Below, one piece after another: positions 1-10,835 of a stretch of DNA of 26,278 nucleotides (positions are counted from its first letter, which is position 1; each line of letters starts with the position of its first letter). The position numbers and the translations under genes were made by a program. Source of the stretch: Gryganskiella cystojenkinii (Eukaryota > Mortierellomycota > Mortierellomycetes > Mortierellales > Mortierellaceae); contig JAAAIG010000397.1 of assembly GCA_015852425.1 (NCBI GenBank), forward strand, positions 7,120 through 33,397, in the 5' to 3' direction. The notes below the pieces were generated by a model, which was not told the DNA's origin, made no database searches, and was given only the letters and a program-made list of their open reading frames with translations.

Positions 1-24
1 TTTTTTTTTGCTTCAAGGGGGCCA

Positions 25-30
25 TTTATT
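25..30 (-). promoter_or_regulatory. poly(A) signal AATAAA of eL28
   Basis: AATAAA on the minus strand, 40 bp beyond the eL28 stop codon. A run of nine A (minus strand) follows at positions 9-1, close to where cleavage would be expected. Confidence 0.6.
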
Positions 31-69
31 CAATGGTACAGATCAAATTTGCACTGTAAAATATATGGC

Positions 70-1204
70 TTAGTTCTTGTTGGCACGGAGACCCTTGCCA
101 GCCTTCTTGGGGGCAGCCTTGACGGCCTTCTGGGAGGCGAGGACAGCGGAGACGCGGGCAAGAGCAGCCTGATGGGGCAAAATAGTGATCACGAAAAAAA
201 AAGATACAAAGTAAGTACCCTCGATTCAGGAACAAACGAGCGATTTTCGATGAGCAGCGCAAAGAGAAAATAAGGAAAGAGGAAATGGGATAGAAAAGGG
301 ATGTTCCCATGTAACTGTCGCAAGACTTTGAATATGGAGGACTCATTGCTTGATATAAAGTGCAGAAACGTGGCCACCCTCGACTCTCTTGGAGACGAGG
401 CATTATGTGTAATCTTGCAAAAATGTTTTACGCCCAGCTTTCATGTCAAAATGGAATCTGCTGGGTTCTAGCACTTTGCTGAACCAACGAACTATATACG
501 AATAATCGTTGTCCGTGGTTGTTGTGTTGATTGTGGAGGTCCAAACGAAAAGTAAAGAGAAGAGAAGAAAACATATACGAAATGATACCGTACCTTGCGG
601 AGGTCAGCACGGTGGCCGGAGCGGGCAAGGCCAGCAACGGAGCGAGCAGACTTGCGGATGCCCTTGGTGAGGGTGACCTTGGACTTCTTGTTGGTGGAGA
701 CAACGACACCACGCTCAGCAGCCTGGATATCGATGGTCTATTTGACACAGGAGAGAATAAAGGGAGATATCGGTGAATATGTATGTCCTGCATCAGTACA
801 CCGTATCCCACTAGAAACTGGATAATCCTGACGAAACTGAGTGACAATAGTCGCCTGCCACTAAAATATTAAAGCTCCACAAAACAACGTGTCCAGATTA
901 ACGAGCTGTCCTGACTGGCGATGTAGTACCTTCTTGTTGGCAATGCCAGAGAACTTGAAGGAGTTCTTGTTCAACAAGTTGCCAGCCTCGCGGGAGAACT
1001 GGACGCCGTTGCGCTTGACAAGGAACGAGTTGTTGTTCTTGATAAGAAGCCTATAGTGTCCAGAAGAAAAGGGTTGGTCCAGTTGTCAGTCGTCTCGTTC
1101 TGTTGCATGGACAGTCGTATTTCAAACGACACCTCGTGATTATAAACGCCTCGAATCCAATAGTCTTCCAATCGGTAAGCATACCAGGTAAGATCAGCCG
1201 ACAT
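70..1204 (-). CDS. RPL28: 60S ribosomal protein eL28 (L28e), 4 exons
   Basis: Structural protein of the large cytosolic ribosomal subunit. I read four exons on the minus strand: 1204-1185, 1050-930, 737-594 and 168-70, giving 127 residues with all junctions in frame. The start is MSADLTW, with the Trp codon split by intron 1 (TG|G). Exon 2 continues LLIKNNNSFLVKRNG, the typical eL28 N-terminus. Exon 3 contains STNKKSKVTLTKGIRKSAR, and exon 4 gives a basic Ala/Lys-rich tail ending LRANKN. Donors are GTATGC, GTACTA and GTACGG; acceptors are all AG. Length fits fungal eL28. The introns are large for so short a gene (134, 192 and 425 bp). The gene is divergent from eIF2B beta, about 730 bp apart. 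No lesion is seen. Identification rests on family recognition and is firm; exact exon ends are by eye. Confidence 0.93.
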
Positions 1205-1937
1205 GTTTGAACTAAAGAGAAAAAAGCGGGAATAACAAAGCAGAAATTGATCATTAGATGATGGTCTCCCCATGGATTTTGAAAATCCAGCTGAATTCGC
1301 CAAGGAATGGATCCTGATGTCGACAGTAACAATGCGATGGATTGGGGACTAGGGATTCACTGATGTAGGTTCAATGAATCAGCGTTTCGGCATCGATTTT
1401 ATAATTTTGCCTCTGAAATCCTGTGTCTCGCGATGATGGTTCTGATCCTTTGAAAAAATTTTCATGATCCCTGTTTGAAATATTGTTGCTGGTTTGGTTC
1501 GGATAAGTTGGCCGCTTGAGATTCTTCCTGCTTCCTGTAGATAAAAGGACGGTGTGCTGTAGTCTCTTCTGATCAGACACATACATGATCCCAAATGAAT
1601 GTGAAGAGAAGGAATCCAAATCAGTTTGCAGGGCCGCATTCCAATAAAAAACAAATTCCTTCAATGTCTGCAACACTTGCGATTCGCCTGACTAAAATTC
1701 GTATGCGGTGATGTCACAGGGATTTTTGCGTACGTAAATGACCTGTTCGTCTTTTCATAAATGTACGTGAATTGCCGAAATAATTTTTTGCCACCACCTT
1801 TTGCCCAAAGAGATATCCTCCACAACACACATTGCAATCGGATCAGCCCTCTTTCGGTACCCGACATCATCGACATCAGCATCGCATCAGGAACTTAGAC
1901 CATTTACACATTACATATCTCTATTAGCCTTAACACT
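1205..1937. promoter_or_regulatory. Divergent intergenic promoter between eL28 and eIF2B beta
   Basis: 733 bp separate the two start codons, so the interval must hold both promoters. No convincing ORF lies here; the open frames on the minus strand have no protein-like composition. A CRE-like TGATGTCA lies near 1710. I see no clear TATA box immediately upstream of either start. Confidence 0.55.
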
Positions 1938-3404
1938 ATGAGCAAAGGCACCAACGACCTAGTCGACGACCTCGTCGCAAAACTCAAGCGTAGACAACTC
2001 GTCGGCTCCTCGACCGTTGCCCAAGCCACGCTCAAGCTCTTGATCGTCGTCATCTCCAAGAACAACTGGTCCAAGCCCAATGATCTCCTGAACCTGGTCA
2101 AGTCTGTTGGTCAAAAATTGATCGAGGCTAACCCAACAGAGCTCGCAGTCGGCAACATTGTCCGTCGCGTCCTCCATGTCATCCGTGAAGAGTATCGGGA
2201 TGCCGAAAGCAACGCATTGGGCAAGGATGACCCATCGCACAACGAGTTCCAGTCCGCGCCTTTGACGACCTCCTCTTCGATGTATAACCTCCTGGGCGAA
2301 AACTCAGGATCTGCAAACAAAGCTACGGTTCACTACCCTTCGAACATCAGGAGCAACATCATTCAGGAGATTCGTGACATCAAGGACGACCTCGAGAACA
2401 TCTATGACCAAATCAAGAATCAGGCTTCATTGCATATCCACTCAAAGTGAGTCTGCGTTTTGTTCGACATCATGCAGTTTTCAGCCGATTGATCGCCCAT
2501 CCTGATCCAAAGGTTACTAACAACAACTTTCCTACCTCTAGCGAAATTATTATGACAATTGGACGATCCAAGACAGTCGAGGAGTTCTTAAAGATGGCTG
2601 CAAGCAAGCGCAAGTTCCAGGTTTTGGTAGCAGAGTCGGCACCGTCGTGAGTCACATAATTGCTCTTCCTCTCTGATCCCTCCGTTATTCTCGTTGGTGC
2701 GACGAAGCCGAGACTGGATATTTACTTTTTTTTGTCTTTTTCAACTCGCGTAGATATGGTGGTCAGGAGATGGCGTTGGAGCTTTCAAAGGCAGGAATCG
2801 AGACAACTGTGATCCCAGATTCGGCCGTTTTTGCCGTCATGTCGCGTGTGAATAAGGTCATTCTCGGTACGCATGCCGTCTTGGCCAACGGAGGACTGAT
2901 CGCGATCTCAGGCTCACACATGATGGCCTCGGCTGCCAAGCATCACTCGATCCCCGTCGTCGTCTGCACAGGTCTCTATAAACTCTCGCCTCTGTATCCT
3001 TATAACGAAGACAGTTTTAACGTCAGCATGAACCCAGATTCGATCTTGGGTTTCGAGGAGGGCGATTTGATCGAGAAGGTCGACGTGACCAACCCTTACT
3101 ATGACTATGTCTCTCCCACGTTGGTGGACCTCTTTCTCACCAACCAAGGAGGTCATCCACCCTCGTACCTTTACCGTCTCATGTAAGTGTTTACTTCTCT
3201 TTTTTTTTCTATTGAAAATTGGTATGCGTGTGATTTCATGATTCTGCTCTCGATTGCGAAAATATCGATCTAAACTCATTCTGCGCCTTTTCTTTTTCTT
3301 TTTTTTTTGTACTCCTGCTTAGTATTGAAAATTATGATCCCAATGATCAGACGTTTGACCTGTCGACTATGGCAGAGACCCTCCCTAAAAAGCAAAGATC
3401 GTAG
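1938..3404 (+). CDS. GCD7: Translation initiation factor eIF2B subunit beta, 4 exons
   Basis: Regulatory-core subunit of eIF2B, the cytosolic guanine nucleotide exchange factor that recharges eIF2 with GTP and senses phosphorylated eIF2. Exons 1938-2446, 2542-2646, 2754-3182 and 3323-3404 give 374 residues, against about 350-380 in known beta subunits. Donors are GTGAGT, GTGAGT and GTAAGT; acceptors are AG. The N-terminal helical domain has the family motif [16 protein letters not shown] (about residues 73-88). A Ser/Thr-rich linker follows. The C-terminal Rossmann-like domain shows [52 protein letters not shown] blocks and [13 protein letters not shown]. The beta assignment, rather than alpha or delta, rests on the KLSP segment and the NxGGxxPSYxYRL tail. 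The ATG at 1938 is the first in frame and starts [17 protein letters not shown]. No lesion is seen. Confidence 0.95.
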
Positions 3405-6400
3405 ATGCATAATTGTCACCTGTAAAATATACAAACCACATCATTCACATCACGCGCAAACAGTCGTTTCGAGGGCCTTCCACTGTCATGCAACGTCAAA
3501 AAAAAACAGCTGCAGGAGCAACAGCAGCAAATCATAAGGGGGGTGAGCCGTCCGTGAGAACGGACTGTCTGTGCGACCATGCAACTTGTTGTCCATCCCA
3601 AGGACCAAAAAGAAAAAGAAAAATCGAGTGCCCAGAACATTTTTGGACGGGAATAGTATCCTCAAAGAATTCCTGCTGTTCATTCCATGCCAGGCTCCAC
3701 TCCTTCATAACTTTGAGCTTTGTACCCCGACTTTTCGTTCTCTTTACTTCGTCTTCTGCTTGGAAAAAGATACAAATCAGACCATGGTTGGGATGGCATT
3801 GTGGCCATCTTTTCCCGCAAGGCAGCACAAAACAAAATAACAAAGAAAAAGAGCTCGACAACGGGACCTCACACATTCCGACTCGCGATTGCATTTCTCC
3901 TCGTATTCTTTTGATCCGGTTACGATATGCGGGTTCTCGCCCTTTCAGAGTACCATACCAGGAAACTGTACGTGCCACCACTTTACTTCCCCGCTGCGCT
4001 CTCCTGAAAAAGAAAGTGAAGACTTCAATCTAGGAGTAAGTTCGTGGACACGTATGCGCTGCAGCTGCAGCTACAGAGATGTCCATAGGATGGGGGACCC
4101 AGTTCAACTTGAGTAGCATTTGAGATCTGATGCATGACGGTATCATATTTGTTGGTCTATGTCGCACTCTAGTGCGTTCAGACAGTGAAGTTGGGGTAAG
4201 AGGAAGACCTCAAAGTTTGTGTTCACAAGCGTTTTTTTTTGCCAATGTTACAGCAGTTATTTGCCCCCTGTGTTTCTGGAGCGAAAAAGAGAGAATGAGG
4301 TCTTTCTAACAATCACCAGGCGGGGCAGAGGGATCACCACCTTTTTCTCCGAAAATGAAAAGCTCGACCCCGAAAAGAGGGGATCGCCTACCGAAAAAAA
4401 GAAAGAGAAAAGGCTGATTCAGCTCGAGCCAGTCTTGCACTTTCTTTAGTCTTCGAGCTCTTGAGTTATGAGGAGTTCCGTGTCGACTCCATTCTTCTCC
4501 TCTCCTACACGCGAATCCAATGTCGTCATGGACAATCCAGTCGCCGGGAACTGAAATAGATGTTGACTGCGTTCAATGTCAAGTGGCGGGGAATCCTAGG
4601 CGAAATGAGCGGAAGGATTGAAAATGTCCACGGCGGTTGACTGTCGTCGCCTTTCCAATCGATCTCAATCGACGTGTTCGACACAATAAAGCAGTCAATC
4701 CTCCAGTTCCCAATGATGAATACCATGTGAAAAAATGAATGCACTTTGTTGTTTTTTGTTTCCATGCTAAACAACGAACCACGCGTTATTGGCTCTCAAT
4801 CCACAGTAACCAAAGAACCTTGCGCTCCCGAAGAACAAATGCTCTCGCCTTTCTCGAGCTCTCAATTTCTTGCTTTTTTCCCATCCAACTTGTGCTTTGC
4901 GACCCTTGTTTTTCTCTGTGTTTTTATTTGTTTTGAGCGAGTTCTCTGCCTTTTGTTTTATGTATCTTGTTGAGTGTCCCACCAAACCAAACAAGCCAGA
5001 AGTCCGAGCGGACCACACGAAGCGATGACACCATTTATTCCGTCCATGTCACTGTTTTATGATGGATGTGGTAGCAGTGAAATCCTCGCCTGATTGTTGG
5101 TGCGGGTATCAAGTTTAAAAAACAGTTTTTTTTTCTCCTTGTGTCAGTATCTTTGTCTTGGGCTAGATCTCTGAATATAACAGAAAAGTCGCCATTCGAA
5201 TGGTTTTGAATGATCGACATTGGACTCGTAAGAGTATGTGCCTGGTACCCGAATCAACCACTTCTAAAGTAGTACTCTTTAATATTTAGATGAGGTAGAA
5301 CCATTGGAAAGCATTTATGAAGAGAAAAAATGCCCCGTTCAGATTCTCTTTGTTATGTCGTCAGAGTTTTCATCGCTCATCGTTACAGAGAACGAGAACG
5401 AGTGCAAAACATCGATTCTCTAGCCATTCCGCATGATTTTTTTTTTGCTGAAAAAGTATTCATGGACACTTACCGGCGAAAAAACTTGTCTTCTGCACGG
5501 CACACTCAATTGGCAAGTTGCGAGTAGGTACCTAATGTACCTAAAACGCTTTGAGAATGCGATGTGTCTGGCTGTGTGTCTGACTTTCCGTTTGATGTTC
5601 CCCTTGTACAAAACCAAGATTAATGTCTGATGACTGCCAGAGACTGAAAATTATTTTTAAGGGCCAATGGAGTCAAACAACCGATCAAACAAACAACCTT
5701 CGAGACTCGCTCGAGATCACGGTGCAACTGCTCATCGACCCGAGGATAACCCTTTTTTTTCTCTTTCTTTGTTTGCATGTTTATTTCATCTGGTAGTGTT
5801 GCTCAACCCAATTTTTCAAACAAAACAAGACAGGGCGAGGTTCAGGACAGCACAGTAGAGCGATCGTCACTCTCAGCCAGGTAAATGAATACGAACCACG
5901 CACGACCAACTTCTTTCTATGACAGCCCTCTCATCTCCCCTGTACTTGCACCTAGATATCCGCACTCACAAGCCATCGTCACATCCCTACGACAGAAAAG
6001 GGGAGGACACAACACTCTAAAAAGGGAAAGAGAGGACAAAAGGGACGAGATTTCCAAAGGAGATGATCTCTGCTGTGCAGTCGTGCAGCTCTTTTATCTT
6101 CTTTACTGCCCTCTTTTTTTTTATGGATCTCGCTTTTTCTTTTCGATTATATTTATTTGTGGGCAATGTGAAGGAGTAGAAGAAGAGGAACCCTTTTACT
6201 CTTCACAGCTCATGAGAACTTTACACACTCGGTCCATGGTTTGGCACGTACCTTTGTTCCTCACTTTCTTTCCTCTTGCAGTGCAGGAGCTCTTGTTACT
6301 CTATCTTTTTGTTGATTTTCGGTGGTTGGTTTCTTTTTTCTGGTGACACGAAAAGCCCAGGTTTTTCCTCTCTCTTTTCGACTGTTCCGCCCGTCGTAGG

Positions 6401-7038
6401 GCTCCCTTTCTCTTCTTCAGATTCAAATTTCCTTTATTTTCATTGCAGGACTGGACTGGGTTGTGTATTTGTGTTCAAAAGATTCATGCTGGCAATCTGG
6501 CAGACTGCAGCAGATCCAACAACAAAACAAAACAAAGCTCGCTGACGCCAACTCGGTTTGGCGAGGAACTGAAGGAGGGAAATGATTTGCTCTCGGATTT
6601 TCTTTTGGGGGATTTTTTGGTTTTGTACACTCGTTTCCCTTGATATAGAAAAGCAGAGAAAGGATGGGAAACCTCAAGGAATTGACCATGATCTGTATTC
6701 TCTCTGTTGTTTTCTATCTCTCTATCTCTTTCTCTCTTTTCTATCGTCCTTATTTGATCAACTCCTTCTTCTTTCTTTCTTTCTTTTCTTCTTTTTTCTT
6801 CTCTTCTCTTCCTTCTGTCTTCTCTCTCACACACACATGTAAATCTCTCTCTCTCTTCCTTCCCTTTTTTCTTTCCATCCTTCCGTCCTTCTCGCCTCCT
6901 CTTTCTTTGCTTCTTTTCCTCCCCTTTCCCTTTTTTTCCCCCTTTTCCCTTAAAATTTTTTCTAGCCGGATCGAACGATCGAACCGAAATTTATCAACGA
7001 AGCAACGAACATAGTTTTATCCCCGATACAAACAAACC
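3405..7038. other. Long intergenic / regulatory interval upstream of the C2H2 gene
   Basis: 3.6 kb without a gene I can support. The open frames here (up to about 150 codons on either strand) read as low-complexity Phe/Leu/Ser from CT-rich DNA, or lack any family motif. The first part probably holds the eIF2B beta 3' end. The last part is the promoter and leader of the transcription factor. Poly-T runs are frequent. I cannot exclude an unrecognised non-coding RNA. Confidence 0.5.
6690..6960 (+). promoter_or_regulatory. Pyrimidine-rich tract in leader of C2H2 gene
   Basis: About 270 bp of almost pure C/T on the plus strand, interrupted by a short CACACACA run at about 6829-6836. Such CT tracts commonly mark fungal core promoters and transcription starts. 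Just after the CA run lies ATGTAAAT at 6837. It can be read as a minimal start-stop uORF or as a splice donor (AT|GTAAAT) pairing with the acceptor TTTTTTCTAG that ends at 6965, which would make a 5'UTR intron of about 127 bp. The sequence alone does not decide between these readings. Confidence 0.45.
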
Positions 7039-9954
7039 ATGTCACTGCAACACGACCCTTTCGGGGCCCATCACCATCATGCCAGTTATAGGCTGTGCAG
7101 CAGCGCCCCCGCGAACAGCATTCCTGGTTCGTCGCCCATCATTCCTACTTACGGCTTATCACACCTTGGAAATATCGATCCCTATCCGTCCACAGCTACG
7201 ATGACCGAACAACTTGTTCAACCTACAACTGTATACAGTAACTATAGACCGACAGTTCAACGAGGTTGGATTCCTCCAGAACAGCAGCAGCTGCCGCAAC
7301 CGAATTTTCAACAATTGGGTCAGGGCCCCTTATACCACCAGCATCACCACTTTCAGCATTTTGAACAGCATAATCACCAGTCTTTGCAGCAGCACCTGCA
7401 GCTACATTTCCAGGGAACAGCCGCAATACCATCGCAATCTCACCCAGCGATGCTTCGTCATCATCATCCTCAACAACATTTACAACAACTACAACAACAA
7501 CAAGAACAAGAAGAACAACAACAGCAACAACCACATCTTTTTGAGATGAATTTTCAGTGCATGGGTCAACAACAGTATCTCGTCGACAACAATCCCTCTG
7601 TGCAACAATTATATCAATCCCACCACCAACAGCAGACCTTGTTGCCAATCAAGATCGAACAAGAGGACACATTTGCGGTTTACAACATCCCTCCGACTTC
7701 TTTCCATTATCATAATCAACATCAGCCACAGCAACCGGCCCCACAACAGCAGCAAAGGCAATCACAACCTCATGCGTACCGGTCTCAGCCAGCCTCACCC
7801 TATTTTGTGCCGACTACGACCGCGTGTCTGCCCATGCAACTCTCGAGTCAGAATCATGATTATCGTTCTCAACAACTACAGCAACAGCAACAGCAGCAGA
7901 GTTCTTCGCCGCTCTCAATGGCAGCTCTTAAGGTTGAAGATTTTGAAGTGTTTCGAACCTTTAACCAAACTAACGATGCAAACGCCGATGACCCGACCGC
8001 GACTACCAGTTCTGTCACTGGCAACACTATAACCAACAGCCCCGGAGCCATCACCAATTTTGCCAGCTTTAACCTTGCTCAAGAACCCAACAGCATCGCC
8101 AACTTGACCAACAACAGCAGAAACAGTAGCAGAGTCAACAATGGCATGGGCATCGCAATCATCTCTTCTGGTATCGTCGTGCCTTGTATTAGCGCAGATC
8201 TCCCGTCTTCTTCCTCCTCGCCCTCCTGCATGAGCGAAGCACAGAGCACGACCGCCACCTCAACAACAGGAGCAGGAGCAGGAGCGAGTGAGCCTCAGGT
8301 CCTATCGCTCACCATGGCAACCAACAATCTCGTGCTTACGACCCCTTCCTCCTCTCCCAACATCGCTTCATCGCCCCATCCCTCCTTGGCCAATAACTTG
8401 GGACACCAGCTCTCGATCCTCACCAACAGCAATAATAACAACAGTGACACCGGTAGCGCTTTCCCTTCCTCTTCATCCTCTACAGTCGTTGCTGCAGGAA
8501 CTATGAGTTGTCTGGAGAGCCCCGCCCTGACTTTACAGGAAGAAGGAAACGCCTTGACTCCCCCGTTCTTCTCCAAAGGCAAGAGACGTGCTCGTAGTGG
8601 CTGTGGCAACGAGGGCCTCTGTGATCTTATGGCCCATGGTGAAAACGGCGGTGGTTGTCTCCCCAATAGTAATTCTGTTGCGTCCAAGGTTAATGGACCT
8701 GCCGTCCACCACAAGAAGATTGCAAACCGCAGATCGAGAGAACGTCTGAACAAGACCCAGGTCATTAATACGAATGGTAGTGGCGGTGACGTAACGATCC
8801 CTCCCTTGCCCACGCCTCCTCAAGGTGCCAGCGATGTCCTCACTAGCCCCCGAAGTCTGACCGGATCACCTTCCTTCTCACCCTTGTCCTCTACGATCCT
8901 TTTATCAAATGCTGCAGCAGCCCCTCTATACTTTACGCCTCCTCCCATGCAGCCTCCTCTTCCTCCTGTGTTGTCAATGGCAGGGAACAAGATAACGACC
9001 ATCGACGCAACCAGCACCGGCAGCTGTGCTGGACACGGTCGATCAATTTCGACGATGAAGGGTACAGACCCGGACTTGTTGTTGTTACAAGGTCAACGCT
9101 ATCAGCACGGATTGACTGGATTGTGCTCCGATCCGACACAGCTGTCCAAGGACTCGGATTCGGTGACTTCCCAGGACGAGGATTTGCTCCAGTCGTCAGA
9201 CCTGATATCGTTTGAATTCACTACGACCCTTTCTACCTCGACTGCGGTCAACCTGATCACAGCTCAAGCTAGAGATGGAAACAATTGCCCAAGTCCATGT
9301 GGCTCTACTGATAATGATGGGGACTCGTCTGTATCTGAAGGAGACGACTTGCCTCTGTCTATCGCCGCCGAATCCAAGGACATGCCTTTTCTTTACATCA
9401 ACACTTCTTCTGTCTTGATAGGCCCTGCCTCTGTCTCCAATCCACCTAGCAGCAAGCCAGACTCCCCAATCAGAGAAACGTCCTCGTCATCGCCTTCGTC
9501 TTCTACGTCTCCTCGCGCACCGGCCATACATACTTGCCCGATCTGCCCCAAAAAGTTTACGCGTCCATTCAACTTGCGATCACATCTGTTGGCACACGGG
9601 AACGTGAAACCGTACGAATGTACTGCCAAGGTGGGCGTCTGTGGATCGAGGTTCACGCGTCGACACGATCTTATGAGGCATATCAAGTCGAAGCATTTAG
9701 ATTACGAATGGCCTGTCCGAGCGCGCGATAACGCCAACAACCATGGTTCTGAGAGGAATAACAAGACCCCGGGTACCGGCCGAAAGAACAAGGACCGCAA
9801 GGGGAGTAAAATCAAGGCCTCGAAGGGCCTCAAGTCGTCGTCCCTCGTGGCCGTCGGTCCCGCTATTGCGGTCTCATCTATTCCGCAGCAGCATGAACAG
9901 CAGTCTGGTTTTATGACCAAGATGGAGGATTCTGGTCATTGGAGTCAACAATAA
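7039..9954 (+). CDS. C2H2 zinc-finger transcription factor, Q/H-rich, Crz1-like fingers
   Basis: Probable nuclear DNA-binding regulator of 971 residues in one uninterrupted exon. The N-terminal 300 residues are rich in Gln and His (CAG/CAA tracts near 7477-7530 and 7869-7900), followed by long Ser/Thr/Asn-rich disordered sequence. Basic clusters KGKRRAR (513-519) and KKIANRRSRERLNK (559-572) could be nuclear localisation signals. Two C2H2 fingers lie near the C-terminus: C833-C836-H849-H853, and C861-C868-H881-H886 with an unusual six-residue spacing between its cysteines. KKFTRPFNLRSHLLAH followed by RRHDLMRHI resembles the Crz1/Prz1 type of calcineurin-responsive factor, but the usual third finger is absent. 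After the fingers comes a Lys-rich tail with PAIAVS (941-946), a possible calcineurin-docking PxIxIT variant. The start at 7039 (MSLQHDPFG) follows an A-rich CAAACAAACC context. The specific target is unknown. Confidence 0.88.
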   Translation: MSLQHDPFGAHHHHASYRLCSSAPANSIPGSSPIIPTYGLSHLGNIDPYPSTATMTEQLVQPTTVYSNYRPTVQRGWIPPEQQQLPQPNFQQLGQGPLYHQHHHFQHFEQHNHQSLQQHLQLHFQGTAAIPSQSHPAMLRHHHPQQHLQQLQQQQEQEEQQQQQPHLFEMNFQCMGQQQYLVDNNPSVQQLYQSHHQQQTLLPIKIEQEDTFAVYNIPPTSFHYHNQHQPQQPAPQQQQRQSQPHAYRSQPASPYFVPTTTACLPMQLSSQNHDYRSQQLQQQQQQQSSSPLSMAALKVEDFEVFRTFNQTNDANADDPTATTSSVTGNTITNSPGAITNFASFNLAQEPNSIANLTNNSRNSSRVNNGMGIAIISSGIVVPCISADLPSSSSSPSCMSEAQSTTATSTTGAGAGASEPQVLSLTMATNNLVLTTPSSSPNIASSPHPSLANNLGHQLSILTNSNNNNSDTGSAFPSSSSSTVVAAGTMSCLESPALTLQEEGNALTPPFFSKGKRRARSGCGNEGLCDLMAHGENGGGCLPNSNSVASKVNGPAVHHKKIANRRSRERLNKTQVINTNGSGGDVTIPPLPTPPQGASDVLTSPRSLTGSPSFSPLSSTILLSNAAAAPLYFTPPPMQPPLPPVLSMAGNKITTIDATSTGSCAGHGRSISTMKGTDPDLLLLQGQRYQHGLTGLCSDPTQLSKDSDSVTSQDEDLLQSSDLISFEFTTTLSTSTAVNLITAQARDGNNCPSPCGSTDNDGDSSVSEGDDLPLSIAAESKDMPFLYINTSSVLIGPASVSNPPSSKPDSPIRETSSSSPSSSTSPRAPAIHTCPICPKKFTRPFNLRSHLLAHGNVKPYECTAKVGVCGSRFTRRHDLMRHIKSKHLDYEWPVRARDNANNHGSERNNKTPGTGRKNKDRKGSKIKASKGLKSSSLVAVGPAIAVSSIPQQHEQQSGFMTKMEDSGHWSQQ

Positions 9955-9978
9955 TGACAACTCTTTATGACCCGTACA

Positions 9979-9984
9979 AATAAA
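9979..9984 (+). promoter_or_regulatory. poly(A) signal AATAAA of the C2H2 gene
   Basis: AATAAA starts 25 bp after the TAA stop of the C2H2 gene and is followed by a second A-rich stretch. This is a reasonable 3' end signal. Confidence 0.55.
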
Positions 9985-10835
9985 ATAAGAATCCTCTTTG
10001 TACATAGCATTCTATCATGTTCCCAATGAATAATGAATAACGAACGAATGAATTGAATGGACTGAATTTTTACGAATAGTTGTTTGTCCATGTGGCCGTC
10101 GACATCAGAGAGAGATGGAGAACGAGCGAGAAGGGAAGAGAGTGAAAGTGGTCGGGGAACTGGGAGCCGAAGGTGTCGTTTTCTCTTCTGTCTTCCGCTT
10201 TTGGAGTGGTCATGAGCGATACATTAGCGACTCGGAAATGCACCGCGCCATCTCAATTGAATCGAGGATAATACCGCAGCAGAAGCTAAAATCAGGTTGT
10301 CTTGCACTGAAAGAAGAAGAAATGAGAGAGGAAAAAATAATATACCCACCCCCGATCCGACTTCAAAGAAGGTTTTCATGGTTCCCCCTAGTAAAGTTCC
10401 TAAACCACGAAAAAAAAACGCAATGAAAAATGAATGACCATTCGCCAATAAGCCGTCAAGAGATCAAGAAATGCTTGATCAAAAGACGTTTCTTTCTCTT
10501 TTTGCTGTAGCTGAACTATCGACAGGGTTGTCCAAGAGGGAACAACGTGGCTCGAACAAGGTTTAAAAAAAACAGCGTGGTCCACCGACTCCTTTCGTCT
10601 GTCCCCTCGCCTTCGCCCTTAGCAATCCTTGAACTTTTTTCTTTCTTCCCAGATCCAGGGGTGATTGAAGGTCAACGCCATACCGTGCAAAGAATGTTTA
10701 AAAAAAACAAAAAAAAAGGGGATAGACCGAGAGAGAAACAGATAAGGAGAATGATTGGCGAGGGCCACAGCCCTGGAAAAAAGAACGATGATGCAAGGGG
10801 ACGGGAATTTGAGGTCTAGGCTCGCTCGCGTGGTT

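Noticed and set aside
170..1184. Intron-hosted snoRNA in the eL28 introns
   Set aside because: Ribosomal-protein introns often host snoRNAs, but I found no C box/D box pair with proper spacing on the transcribed strand. An H/ACA type cannot be excluded by eye.
3532..3981. 149-codon minus-strand frame, overlapping a plus-strand frame of 206 codons
   Set aside because: Both strands are open over the same DNA downstream of eIF2B beta and neither shows a domain. Chance is the simplest reading.
5885..6346. 153-codon plus-strand frame
   Set aside because: Composition drifts from random to poly-pyrimidine-derived residues, with no family signal. It is probably promoter DNA.
6664..7014. 116-codon frame with Phe/Leu/Ser-rich, membrane-like translation upstream of the C2H2 gene
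   Set aside because: The apparent hydrophobicity comes from the CT-rich tract; there is no motif and no splice logic. It is treated as leader DNA.
8295..8813. 172-codon minus-strand frame inside the C2H2 gene
   Set aside because: It lies opposite Ser/Thr/Asn-rich coding sequence whose codon bias leaves the complementary frame open. A typical shadow ORF.
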